A stretch of DNA of 35,013 nucleotides from a virus: the IMG/VR virus record IMGVR_UViG_3300025652_000237, positions 1 through 35,013 of that record; one strand, written 5' to 3'. Position 1 is the stretch's first letter; every line of letters starts with the position of its first letter. The translations under genes were made by a program, and so were the position numbers. The notes beneath the pieces were generated by a model, which saw only the letters and a program-made list of their open reading frames with translations, had not been told where the DNA came from and did no database searches. Below, in pieces: positions 17,539 through 24,710 of this stretch.

Positions 17539-18040
17539 TTTCTAATTTTAAATGTTCAACTACAATTCCTGCTTTACCTAATAAAGCAACTCCACTCATA
17601 TCTCTATATTCTTCTGTATAATATACCTTTGAAATTCCTGCCTGTATAATTAACTTAGCGCATCCAAAACAGGGACATGTTGTTGTGTATAATTCAGCTC
17701 CTTCACAGCTCATTGTTGATTTTGCAACTTTCATAATTGCGTTTGATTCTGCATGCAAAACCTCAGGCTTTGTTTTTGCACCATGTTTATGACAAATACC
17801 ATTATTACATTCATATCCCTGGTCCATTAAATCTATAGCCCAGTCTGGGTTTTCGTAATACTTGGTATCTGTTTCTTCACATTCATTATCGAACCCATGT
17901 GGAGTCCCATTATAACCAAACGATATTACCTGATGATCTTTTACAATAACGCATCCTACTTTACGTCTTTCTGCGTAACTTAGTGTTGCGTATTGATATG
18001 CATTTTGCATGTATACTGTTTTAATCGAAATTCTGGGCAT
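17525..18040 (-). CDS. cd: dCMP deaminase
   Basis: A 171-residue zinc deaminase that converts dCMP to dUMP, feeding dTMP synthesis for phage DNA replication. The signature is complete: HAES with H96 and catalytic E98, then TCPCFGC with C124 and C127 as the other zinc ligands. An N-terminal helix (QYATLSYAERRKVGCVIVKD) is typical. The extra Cys/His segment (CNNGICHKHG, 78-87) matches the insert of the T4/ComEB-type enzymes. The ATG lies only two bases after a long hairpin (18043-18080); M11 at 18010 is an alternative start. It heads the overlapping small-gene run. Confidence 0.93.
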   Translation of the reverse strand: MPRISIKTVYMQNAYQYATLSYAERRKVGCVIVKDHQVISFGYNGTPHGFDNECEETDTKYYENPDWAIDLMDQGYECNNGICHKHGAKTKPEVLHAESNAIMKVAKSTMSCEGAELYTTTCPCFGCAKLIIQAGISKVYYTEEYRDMSGVALLGKAGIVVEHLKLENEYK

Positions 18041-18042
18041 AA

Positions 18043-18080
18043 AAAAAGTCTATATATGTTATATTATATATAGACTTTTT
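18043..18080 (-). terminator. Perfect 15-bp hairpin abutting the dCMP deaminase start
   Basis: Arms 18043-18057 and 18066-18080 form a perfect 15-bp stem (AAAAAGTCTATATAT) with an eight-base loop. A-rich on one side and T-rich on the other, it could terminate on either strand. It ends the tagged-protein operon, but its T-run ends two bases before the deaminase ATG, so it may also act as a translation or processing control. Confidence 0.75.
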
Positions 18081-18099
18081 AAATTGTTTATTATATGTA

Positions 18100-18573
18100 C
18101 TATCCAATGTCCTCTGCGTCCACTGCTGTTTTAGTTTCCTTAGATTCATTGATTTTATTAGTGTATGATTCTGCCATCTTGTTTAAACAAGCCTCATACG
18201 CCTCAGTTGCCATCTCTTCCTTTAATTCAGTTAAAGCATTAACTCCCATCTTTGCAACTAATGCCGAGTTTTCAGCCATATAGCTTTCGATAGTGTGCCC
18301 ATCATGCTCGTCTCCTGCCCAATTAGACGCTTCTTTAATTACTGCTTCGTAACATTTTTCAAGCATTCCGTATACTGGAATTGGAGCTTCTTCCTTATCC
18401 TTTAAATCAGGTAAAGGTGTTGCATCTTCTGCCTCCTGTACTGTTTCAGCCTCATCTTCAACTTCTTCAACTGATTTTGAATCTACTGCTGTCTTTTTTT
18501 CTAAATCCTTTTCGATTTCTTCTGACCTGTCCATCTCTGAGATGTATTGATCGAATGATTTTAATTTTGCCAT
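18100..18573 (-). CDS. Acidic tagged protein, putative head-packed protein
   Basis: A 157-residue strongly acidic protein starting MAKLKSFDQYISEMDRS. The tag-like start is followed by an (I)SE site, matching the IxE rule for T4 gp21 cleavage. Residues 20-65 are almost all Glu, Asp, Val and Ala; the rest is helical. Acidic head-core or packed proteins are typical of T4-like phages. It is the last gene before the hairpin at 18043-18080 and belongs to the tagged cluster. Function otherwise unknown. Confidence 0.7.
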   Translation of the reverse strand: MAKLKSFDQYISEMDRSEEIEKDLEKKTAVDSKSVEEVEDEAETVQEAEDATPLPDLKDKEEAPIPVYGMLEKCYEAVIKEASNWAGDEHDGHTIESYMAENSALVAKMGVNALTELKEEMATEAYEACLNKMAESYTNKINESKETKTAVDAEDIG

Positions 18574-18585
18574 TTTATTTGTGTA

Positions 18586-19122
18586 TTATTCTTCAAGCAA
18601 ATATTCGAAACTCGAAGGTATGATATGTTTTTGTAGTTTAAGTGCTTTTATAATTAGTGCAACAATTATTCCGCCAGGCATAATTGCTATCGCAGAAAGA
18701 CCTATTGTCTTTAATACGTCCTTTAATTGATCTCCAACTTCCTTTTTCTCAGAAGGTGACATTTTATCTCCATGTTTAAAGGCAGTGTATATCCTTTTAA
18801 ATGCTTCTATCGTTTCTTGACTTTCGTTTGCTAGCGCTTTAAAGAAATCTTTAGCATTCTTTTTAAAGTCCTGTAACTTTCCTTCCGATATCATAGATTC
18901 GTATACTTCGGCGTTCGTACCCTCTGTAATATGCTTACCTACGATCTTATATATTTCAGTTTCTAAATCATGTGGAGAAACTCCAAGTTCATCAGCAAAT
19001 GCATGCACCTCGTCGTCCGATGGTGTAGGGTTAGCTTTGAAAAAATCATGAATCTTATCTTCTAGCTTTTCGCTAACAGAAGAATTAGATGTAAATTCTT
19101 CAAATAATTTTATTCTTTTCAT
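18586..19122 (-). CDS. Tagged protein with hydrophobic C-terminal segment
   Basis: A 178-residue protein starting MKRIKLFEEFTSNSSVSEKL. The tag resembles its neighbours, but the cleavage-like Glu is displaced (FTSN rather than FINE; VSE is the next option). Residues about 140-165 (GLSAIAIMPGGIIVALIIKA) are hydrophobic and long enough to cross a membrane. The PGG turn then IIPSSFEYLL recalls LETM1-like C-termini, although this is a weak likeness. If packed and injected it could reach the host membrane, but this is inference. Confidence 0.7.
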   Translation of the reverse strand: MKRIKLFEEFTSNSSVSEKLEDKIHDFFKANPTPSDDEVHAFADELGVSPHDLETEIYKIVGKHITEGTNAEVYESMISEGKLQDFKKNAKDFFKALANESQETIEAFKRIYTAFKHGDKMSPSEKKEVGDQLKDVLKTIGLSAIAIMPGGIIVALIIKALKLQKHIIPSSFEYLLEE

Positions 19123-19138
19123 TTATTTTAATATTTTT

Positions 19139-19489
19139 TTATGATTTATATATCTTAATTCTAAGATCAGTTGTTCCAGGTATAATTCTGTGAATAATTC
19201 CTCTAGGTATTTTAATGTCGACTCCGGTAATCATCAGTGTTGGTAGTTCATTATCATATTGAAATCTCCAGTCCGAATCTTCTAATACTTCTACTAATCT
19301 ATCTTCCGGATCTGCATGCCATTTATATAAATGATCAGGATGCCCTGGCGTAAATTCTCTGACAACTTCAGTTTCAGATATAATAGTTTCAATAAATGGT
19401 TTAGTGTAATCATCAATCATTCTAATCATCTCATCATGTGACCCCTTACTGCATTTACAGTCTAAACATTTACAGTCTGGATTTACCAT
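19139..19489 (-). CDS. Cupin-like protein with N-terminal cysteine cluster
   Basis: A 116-residue protein. The N-terminus has CKCLDCKC, four cysteines that could bind zinc. The rest resembles a small cupin barrel: YKWHADPEDRLVEVLED (His and Glu metal-site-like), then GVDIKIPRGIIHRIIPGTTD with P-x-G-x2-H, the second cupin motif. Cupins include oxygenases, isomerases and sugar-binding proteins, so the reaction cannot be stated. It has no tag but sits inside the tagged cluster, overlapping the 179-residue gene by seven bases. Confidence 0.7.
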   Translation of the reverse strand: MVNPDCKCLDCKCSKGSHDEMIRMIDDYTKPFIETIISETEVVREFTPGHPDHLYKWHADPEDRLVEVLEDSDWRFQYDNELPTLMITGVDIKIPRGIIHRIIPGTTDLRIKIYKS

Positions 19490-20022
19490 GGCTGGTCAGA
19501 TTTAAGACCTAGTTGCTTACCAAATAATGTGGGTCCATAACATGCCCAAAATCCTGCCTTCATTGGATCCATCTTTTTTGCTTGATCGCATTGATGTCTA
19601 GCCCAAAAACTTGCAGCTCTGCCTGGATCATCATTCTTTACAGTAGTTGAAGGATCTCCCCACTCAACCTTCTTTGCAATAATATTACCCTCTTTATCAG
19701 TTCTGCCACTGTTTCTATAAACTATAAATTTAGCCTTACCTCCTCTTTTAGGAGAATCCAATTTTACATTAATTTGATTACCTCCCCTTGGTTTATAAAT
19801 AGCCTTTGTTCCAACTTCTAGATTTTTAGCCATCCAACCACTAGGTCCTTTAAGAATGATATTATCCTTCGCCCAATACTGTTTTACCTCTTCGAATAGT
19901 TCAGTGTATTTATCACTACCTAGTCTAAATAATGAATTGGTTAAATCAAGGCCCTCATCAATATGTGCCTTTAGTTCTGGAGATACTTCACTCCAATCTT
20001 CAAATGTCTTAATAAATTTCAT
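19483..20022 (-). CDS. Tagged protein with RARHxC-like motif
   Basis: A 179-residue protein starting MKFIKTFEDWSEVSPEL, a diverged version of the neighbouring tag. The C-terminal third carries GRAASFWARHQCDQAKK and AGFWACYGP; similar R-x-R-H-x-C ... W-x-C pairs occur in other phage proteins of unknown role and may coordinate metal through Cys and His. The middle is beta-rich and basic. The stop overlaps the cupin-like start and its ATG shares one base with the previous stop, so the genes are coupled. Confidence 0.65.
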   Translation of the reverse strand: MKFIKTFEDWSEVSPELKAHIDEGLDLTNSLFRLGSDKYTELFEEVKQYWAKDNIILKGPSGWMAKNLEVGTKAIYKPRGGNQINVKLDSPKRGGKAKFIVYRNSGRTDKEGNIIAKKVEWGDPSTTVKNDDPGRAASFWARHQCDQAKKMDPMKAGFWACYGPTLFGKQLGLKSDQPW

Positions 20023-20363
20023 TAGTCTTCAAATTTGTATGGTAGTTTCTTATCATGGCCACCGTCTCTAACTTCTTTAGCAACGTCAGCATCAGCACCT
20101 CCCCATGTTCCTTTTCCTTTTTCTAAAAATGCATTTACTCTCGCATATCCCCAGCCTTCCTGTGTCATTCCAGGATGATGGCTACTATTCCATGCGTCCA
20201 TTCCACGTCTCATTATAATTCTGAGAATAGGTAAAGGTACTCCGCTTTCCTTTGATTTGTTCTTGATTCCGGTTTCTACAGCCTTGCCTTTAAGTGGGCC
20301 TCTGTCTCCTTTAGCCTTTTCAGCCTCGTTTATGAATTGTTCAAATAATTTAATGTGCTTCAT
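20022..20363 (-). CDS. Tagged DUF5824-like protein
   Basis: A 113-residue protein starting with MKHIKLFEQFINEA, identical in the tag to the two genes that precede it. Residues 35-100 resemble a small phage domain that I recall as DUF5824: SGVPLPILRIIMRRGMDAWN, HPGMTQEGWGYARVNAFL and GADADVAKE. No function is established for the domain that I know of. If the tag is cleaved after INE the mature protein would be the bare domain. It lies between two other tagged genes, four bases from one. Confidence 0.75.
   Translation of the reverse strand: MKHIKLFEQFINEAEKAKGDRGPLKGKAVETGIKNKSKESGVPLPILRIIMRRGMDAWNSSHHPGMTQEGWGYARVNAFLEKGKGTWGGADADVAKEVRDGGHDKKLPYKFED
20325..20363 (-). repeat. 5' tag-coding repeat (MKHIKLFEQFINE), copy 1
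   Basis: The first 13 codons encode the same peptide as at 20910-20948 and 21553-21591, but with synonymous base changes, so the peptide rather than the DNA is what is kept. Confidence 0.85.
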
Positions 20364-20366
20364 TGT

Positions 20367-20948
20367 TTACTCTTTTAATTTATATACATAAAAATCATAA
20401 CCCCAGTCATTATCTTTATCGCCAGCTTTAGATATTACAATTTTATCACTAGAGTGCCAGCCAGTAAATAAGTTATCTGGATAGTCTGTTATTTTATCTA
20501 ACTTCTTTTTAACATCTTTCCAATTAACACCATCAACAAATGTTTTTCGTTTTTTAAGCATCTCATCAAATGTATTAAAAGTTTCAGAAAAACCTGAGCC
20601 TGTTTCTGGATCTGCTTTTTGGAATTTGTATCTGTATTGTGTTACTTTAGGTCCTAAAATGTTTAAGTGTACCCATTCATCAACTTCTTCAATACTAACC
20701 CTTAAATCCGGAAATTTCTTGTTAATTAGCTTCTGAACTCTTTCAGCTTCTGCGACATCTTCGCTACCAGCTTCTTCATATCCAACATCACCGTTTTCTC
20801 TTGTTTGTAACATGATTTCTTCAGTATTGTCTTCATCATAAACATCCATATATGTTTTAGTAGATTCAATGAATTTCAATATCTTTTTATGTAAAGGCTT
20901 ATCAAAACCTTCATTTATAAATTGTTCAAATAATTTAATATGTTTCAT
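20367..20948 (-). CDS. Tagged hypothetical protein, putative head-packed protein
   Basis: A 193-residue protein starting MKHIKLFEQFINEGFDKP. After the tag come an acidic region (residues 35-70, DVYDEDNTEEIMLQTREN) and a mixed fold with WHSSDKIVISKAGDKDNDW near the end. No catalytic motif recognised. Gaps of 3 and 4 bases join it to its tagged neighbours, so the trio is cotranscribed. Injection with DNA, as for T4 internal proteins, is the inference. Confidence 0.7.
   Translation of the reverse strand: MKHIKLFEQFINEGFDKPLHKKILKFIESTKTYMDVYDEDNTEEIMLQTRENGDVGYEEAGSEDVAEAERVQKLINKKFPDLRVSIEEVDEWVHLNILGPKVTQYRYKFQKADPETGSGFSETFNTFDEMLKKRKTFVDGVNWKDVKKKLDKITDYPDNLFTGWHSSDKIVISKAGDKDNDWGYDFYVYKLKE
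20910..20948 (-). repeat. 5' tag-coding repeat, copy 2
   Basis: The 13 codons encode MKHIKLFEQFINE with synonymous differences from copies 1 and 3. Confidence 0.85.
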
Positions 20949-20952
20949 AGTT

Positions 20953-21591
20953 CTATTCTTTTATTTTAATATCTTCCGCCTTAATATCATTATATGTAAA
21001 CACTGACTTCATACCAGGTGGCATCAAAGGATCCGGCATCCAGCCATATCCCTTACCATTTATCTCTAAGATAACAGGATCATCACCAAAATCAAAATAT
21101 TGATCTAATTTTCTAGCTGCTCCAATTGAAGTAACTGCAAACGTAGCTCTGTATAATTGTTCAGTTGAATTACTACCAGATAATCCAGATCCAAACGTAT
21201 CACTGTGTCCATTTGCTTCTCTAGCAGACATACCATTCTTTAAAATAGCTTCTGCATTTTTACGTGCAGTTTTATGATATGCTTTACCAACTCTTGCAGA
21301 TCCAGATGCTATCATAACACTAAAGTCATTACCGCTTGAATAACCAACGGCAGTTTTAGTTGTTAATACTCCATCATTAGATTTAGCCCACTTTTTAATT
21401 TCTTTTTCTAATTTAACTATCTCAGGTGGAGCTTTCTTAGTATCATTAGGTAATTTAACAGATATACTTCGCGAGCCAATTACTGGATCATTAAATCCTG
21501 CCTTAATAAATAACTTAACTATATCATCTTTCACCTTGTCTGATGAATATGCCTCATTAATAAATTGTTCAAATAGCTTAATATGCTTCAT
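20953..21591 (-). CDS. Tagged ADP-ribosyltransferase-like protein
   Basis: A 212-residue protein with the tag MKHIKLFEQFINE at its start. Residues 105-120 read YHKTARKNAEAILKNG, the Tyr-His-x-Thr then N-A-x-x-I-L-x-x-G signature of several ADP-ribosyltransferase-fold proteins that bind NAD. Residues 150-180 supply a beta-alpha segment (ATFAVTSIGAARKL then PVILEING) and the end has YNDIKAEDIKI, as in that fold. The later Tyr and Glu of the H-Y-E triad were not assigned. T4 Alt is likewise packed, tagged and injected, so this may modify host RNA polymerase or another protein. Tpt1-like or toxin-like folds are alternatives. Confidence 0.65.
   Translation of the reverse strand: MKHIKLFEQFINEAYSSDKVKDDIVKLFIKAGFNDPVIGSRSISVKLPNDTKKAPPEIVKLEKEIKKWAKSNDGVLTTKTAVGYSSGNDFSVMIASGSARVGKAYHKTARKNAEAILKNGMSAREANGHSDTFGSGLSGSNSTEQLYRATFAVTSIGAARKLDQYFDFGDDPVILEINGKGYGWMPDPLMPPGMKSVFTYNDIKAEDIKIKE
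21553..21591 (-). repeat. 5' tag-coding repeat, copy 3
   Basis: The 13 codons encode MKHIKLFEQFINE with synonymous differences from copies 1 and 2. Confidence 0.85.
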
Positions 21592-21703
21592 ATACTATAT
21601 ATCTATGATAGTATGCCATAATCTTGTAGCTCGTATAAAACTCCTATTTTTAATAATGGACCCATATTGTTTTATTTTCAAAAAGTTTAAAGTTCACTAG
21701 ATA
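21592..21703 (-). promoter_or_regulatory. 112-base gap before the tagged cluster, likely regulatory
   Basis: No convincing gene: the only start gives a 20-residue ORF. On the minus strand it contains AACTTTTTGAAAATAA, matching the arm of the repeat elements A-C, and A/T-rich sequence leading to the ATG at 21591. It may hold the promoter of the tagged operon. Confidence 0.35.
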
Positions 21704-22333
21704 TTATAGATTCTTTGGATTGTTGGTGTCGATTGTGCCTGCAAATGGTACACTATTATCGAAGTGCATTAATGAAAAGAAAGTTTCATAGTCCATGAAT
21801 GGAACTTCTTCTACCTTTTTCATAACACACCATAAAGTATTACCTAGATCCCATATATGGTCATCAAGCTCTAATATCTTATAGCCATAATTTTCGAACG
21901 AATTAAAGAATTCTCTAGTCGTAAAATACCTGCCATGTCCTGGCCAGCTTCCAACCTCAGGGAGTTCATGTATCATAATACCTCCAACTTCTAACCAACT
22001 ATGTAGATTTCTCCAACAGTTATATTGTCCTTGTTCATACTCAACATGTTCAGTGGTTCCGATGTTCGTTATAATATTTGCTTTAAATAAATCCGGAGAA
22101 TACACTGATAAATCTGTTATAGTAACATCTTCACCCTGTAAATCAAGTGTATGGTATTCTTTAAAATAATTATGCATTATGCTTTTTATTCTATACTTTT
22201 CTCCAGCGTCGTTTCGTATGAGATCATTAAACGAAGTTTGGTCTCCAAGTTCAAGTAGAACTGACACCTTAGGATCCACATAATTATTAGTGGCTAGCAT
22301 TACATTTCGTAGTGTTCGTGTTACATATCCCAT
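21704..22333 (-). CDS. SAM-dependent methyltransferase-like protein
   Basis: A 209-residue protein resembling class I methyltransferases. The first glycine-rich motif is modified (VSVLLELGDQTSFND). Later come HTLDLQGEDVTITDLSVYSP, ANIITNIGTTEHV (motif IV-like strand and helix), and the C-terminal GGIMIHELPEVGSWPGHGRY with a YGYKILELDDH strand. The substrate cannot be told; small-molecule, nucleic-acid or sugar are all possible. It sits between UvsE and the tagged cluster, followed by the regulatory gap. Confidence 0.75.
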   Translation of the reverse strand: MGYVTRTLRNVMLATNNYVDPKVSVLLELGDQTSFNDLIRNDAGEKYRIKSIMHNYFKEYHTLDLQGEDVTITDLSVYSPDLFKANIITNIGTTEHVEYEQGQYNCWRNLHSWLEVGGIMIHELPEVGSWPGHGRYFTTREFFNSFENYGYKILELDDHIWDLGNTLWCVMKKVEEVPFMDYETFFSLMHFDNSVPFAGTIDTNNPKNL

Positions 22334-22374
22334 ATTAAAAATTATTTGATTTTATGTTAATTGTTTTCTATATG

Positions 22375-23301
22375 TTATGATAAGATTAATTCCTTTGAAT
22401 ATTCCTTATGATACTTTATTAGTGCTAATTCCTTTGCCTTGACTTCTAGTTCAATATCTAGGTCCATTCCATATGTTTCTATATACTCATATATGTAATC
22501 GGCATGTGCTCTTAGAATCACTGAGTCATCTTCATTTAGTTTCTTAGATGATGAATAGTGACATAGTTGTCTAATACCCTTTGGCCATGTTTTAGCGCAT
22601 AATTCTAATGCATCTTTTTCTGCCATTGGATCTTCATAGCACATGTGATGAAAATAATCAAATGTAATTGGAGTTCCACATAACTTATAAATTTCATATA
22701 GATCTTTAACGCCATATTGACTTGGCTTATCATCATTTTCTAATACTAATCGAGATGCAGCAGTTTCAGGTAATAGTTTAAAGCTTTCCGCAAATCTTTT
22801 AATTGCAGATTCTTTATCGCCATATGTGCCACCGACATGAATGTTCATTGCTGCATAGTGCGTTCGCGGTAATCCCATTAGGTCAAATACTTTGCCGTGT
22901 TGCGTTAATTCATGAATTGCACTATCGACTACACTTTTTCTTGGGCTTGCAAGAATATTGAATGGACCTGGATGGAATGTAAGTCTTTGACCTACCTTTG
23001 TTGCATAATCTCCTGCCTCTTTGAGTAATATTTTGATTGCTTCATAGTTGGGTAATTCGGATATATCGTATTCAGAATTCCAAGGAAACATACTAGATGA
23101 CATCCTGTACATTGTAATTCCATTGTCATGATTCCATTTAAGGATTTTTATCATGTCTGTGAGGTTGGCTTCGGCCAACTCACCTGCGTATTTAATTCCC
23201 TTTGCTTGGAATGTTCGTTTAATCATTCCTCTGCCAATCTTTACCTTTTCGTTTTTATCCATCGTAAGATTGATACAACAGTATCCATAGTTTGCAGCCA
23301 T
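22375..23301 (-). CDS. uvsE: UV-damage endonuclease (UvsE/UvdE family)
   Basis: A 308-residue TIM-barrel enzyme that nicks DNA 5' to UV photoproducts. Landmarks are GYCCINLTM at the start, WNHDNGITMYRMSSSMFPW (70-92), LTFHPGPFNIL (HxG metal-site), NIHVGGTYGDK, LVLENDDKP, and ITFDYFHHMCY (DxHH). These follow the family order and metal-binding residues. T4 uses the unrelated glycosylase DenV for this job. A short A/T-rich gap with A-tract precedes the ATG. It lies downstream of the small 89-residue gene in the same unit. Confidence 0.93.
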   Translation of the reverse strand: MAANYGYCCINLTMDKNEKVKIGRGMIKRTFQAKGIKYAGELAEANLTDMIKILKWNHDNGITMYRMSSSMFPWNSEYDISELPNYEAIKILLKEAGDYATKVGQRLTFHPGPFNILASPRKSVVDSAIHELTQHGKVFDLMGLPRTHYAAMNIHVGGTYGDKESAIKRFAESFKLLPETAASRLVLENDDKPSQYGVKDLYEIYKLCGTPITFDYFHHMCYEDPMAEKDALELCAKTWPKGIRQLCHYSSSKKLNEDDSVILRAHADYIYEYIETYGMDLDIELEVKAKELALIKYHKEYSKELILS

Positions 23302-23352
23302 ATTTTTATTTTATTATAAGTAATTTTTTGATTTTGTTTATTATTCAGAGTA

Positions 23353-23622
23353 TTAATGTACTTGAGTTTCAGATTTTGGATATTTATTACAAATGTCATA
23401 TATTCTCAATACCTTTGAAGCCAATTCAGTTGGAAGTTCCAATGCATATAATTGAATATCTTCGTATAAGAATCCATCAAATAAACCGGCTAACATATTT
23501 TCGAAATGAAACAATCTATCCATTTCCATATTAGAGTTTCTAATTTCTCTTTTGATGTCCATAATTTCAGAAAGAGTTTCTGAGTTCATTGATACATGTC
23601 TGTTAAATTTTGTAACGTTCAT
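23353..23622 (-). CDS. Small hypothetical protein
   Basis: An 89-residue, probably helical protein starting MNVTKFNRHVSMN. No motif recognised. It is the first gene after repeat element B (23655-23723) and probably cotranscribed with UvsE, which starts 51 bases after its stop. Confidence 0.65.
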   Translation of the reverse strand: MNVTKFNRHVSMNSETLSEIMDIKREIRNSNMEMDRLFHFENMLAGLFDGFLYEDIQLYALELPTELASKVLRIYDICNKYPKSETQVH

Positions 23623-23654
23623 ATTGTTTGATTTAGTTTGATTAATTATTATAT

Positions 23655-23663
23655 GTAAATATA
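23655..23663 (-). promoter_or_regulatory. Promoter-like box TATATTTAC
   Basis: On the minus strand, within copy B, 33 bases before the ATG at 23622. It is identical to the box in copy A. Confidence 0.35.
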
Positions 23664-23672
23664 ACTAAAAAA

Positions 23673-23696
23673 GCCCAAACAAAAAAATGTTTGGGC
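23673..23696 (-). terminator. Rho-independent terminator after the lipoprotein gene
   Basis: A perfect 9-bp stem (GCCCAAACA / TGTTTGGGC) with a six-base loop and T-run on the minus strand, nearly identical to the hairpin at 6513-6538. Confidence 0.8.
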
Positions 23697-23737
23697 AATT
23701 ATTTTCACAAAGTTATTAACAATGTTAAATATTTGTG

Positions 23738-24511
23738 TTATTTAGTGAATGCATTTATGAATTGTAATCCCCATGATTCTTTTTTAAATATGATTAATGC
23801 AAATGAAATGTCTCTTTGTTTCCATGTAACATCTCTATCAATTTCAAAATCTAAATTTATTACCATTCCTCTAGATGCGCCGGTGGTTGTAATTTGATAA
23901 CCGAAATTTCTAGTAACTCCAACCGTAATTGGCGTTGCTATTCCTGCAACATAGTTTTTATGTATTGTGAAGTTTCCATCTGGATTTCCATTTTGATATC
24001 CAACAAGATTGTCAACTATTAAATATGGTGCTAAATAATATTCACCATCAATGTCATTAAAGAATTTAGTGGTTGTTCTTAGTTTGATATTATCACCATT
24101 TATTTCCATTTCGTAATTGGAATTAGCTACAACATAATCTTTATCGATATGCTGTGTTAATACGCTATCAGGTGCGTTTGCAATAAAATTATAAAAGAAC
24201 GTTGGTACACCTCCTCCTAAATTAAAGGTTGGACCTACTTCATCAAATAACTCCGATCCTTTATTAGTTTTGAACGCATCTTTCCATGCCATGTATACTA
24301 CATCATCTTTACCCCATACGTCTTTTAAAGATTGAAATTGTGGAAATCCCCAATCACCACATGGATTACACCACGTTGCAGTTCTTTTACCAATTATGGC
24401 CATATTTGATTCTGTCACCTCTAGTGCATTTTCAGAGATTGTTGATTCTGTTGTCTTTCGACATGATAACATTGACACTATTATTAGTGCACTTAAAATT
24501 ATTCTTTTCAT
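23738..24511 (-). CDS. Thioredoxin-fold lipoprotein, Omp28-like
   Basis: A 257-residue protein with a lipoprotein signal peptide: MKRIILSALIIVSML then SC, with Cys17 as the lipid site. A thioredoxin-like motif WCNPC (C48, C51) follows with GFPQFQSL, then PTFFYNF (cis-Pro loop-like). The beta-rich C-terminal half resembles Bacteroidota Omp28-type outer membrane proteins. It would sit in the host envelope, probably periplasm-facing or on the surface. It could change a receptor, oxidise disulfides or resist superinfection; none is shown. A poly-A leader precedes the ATG. Confidence 0.8.
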   Translation of the reverse strand: MKRIILSALIIVSMLSCRKTTESTISENALEVTESNMAIIGKRTATWCNPCGDWGFPQFQSLKDVWGKDDVVYMAWKDAFKTNKGSELFDEVGPTFNLGGGVPTFFYNFIANAPDSVLTQHIDKDYVVANSNYEMEINGDNIKLRTTTKFFNDIDGEYYLAPYLIVDNLVGYQNGNPDGNFTIHKNYVAGIATPITVGVTRNFGYQITTTGASRGMVINLDFEIDRDVTWKQRDISFALIIFKKESWGLQFINAFTK

Positions 24512-24526
24512 ACTGTTATTTTTTTT

Positions 24527-24703
24527 TTATAATATTTTTATTAGTAGAACCGCCATACTAGTCCACCAGATTGCAAGTAATAATAATGTTGCGGATTCTG
24601 GTGTTATTATAGCGTATTCCTTGTATTTTCGAGCTGGTTTCGATTTAAACCTTCTGTTATATCGATCCCATAATTCCTTTTCGATTGTTTCTCTATCTTC
24701 CAT
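24527..24703 (-). CDS. Small membrane protein (58 residues)
   Basis: A 58-residue ORF starting MEDRETIEKELWDRYNRRF with one C-terminal membrane helix (SATLLLLAIWWTSMAVLLIK). It fits tightly between the upstream membrane-protein stop (7 bases away) and the lipoprotein start. The soluble N-terminus is charged, so topology is probably N-in. No family recognised; lysis regulation or membrane modification are possible. Confidence 0.65.
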   Translation of the reverse strand: MEDRETIEKELWDRYNRRFKSKPARKYKEYAIITPESATLLLLAIWWTSMAVLLIKIL

Positions 24704-24710
24704 ATTCTAT

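Larger units (their letters stand above)
23655..23723 (-). repeat. Intergenic repeat element, copy B
   Basis: 67 of 69 bases match copy A. It lies between the lipoprotein gene and the 89-residue gene, again following a stop codon and preceding a start. Confidence 0.85.

Noticed and set aside
21606-21665. 20-residue ORF MGPLLKIGVLYELQDYGILS
   Set aside because: Too short and without supporting features; kept only as part of the regulatory gap.
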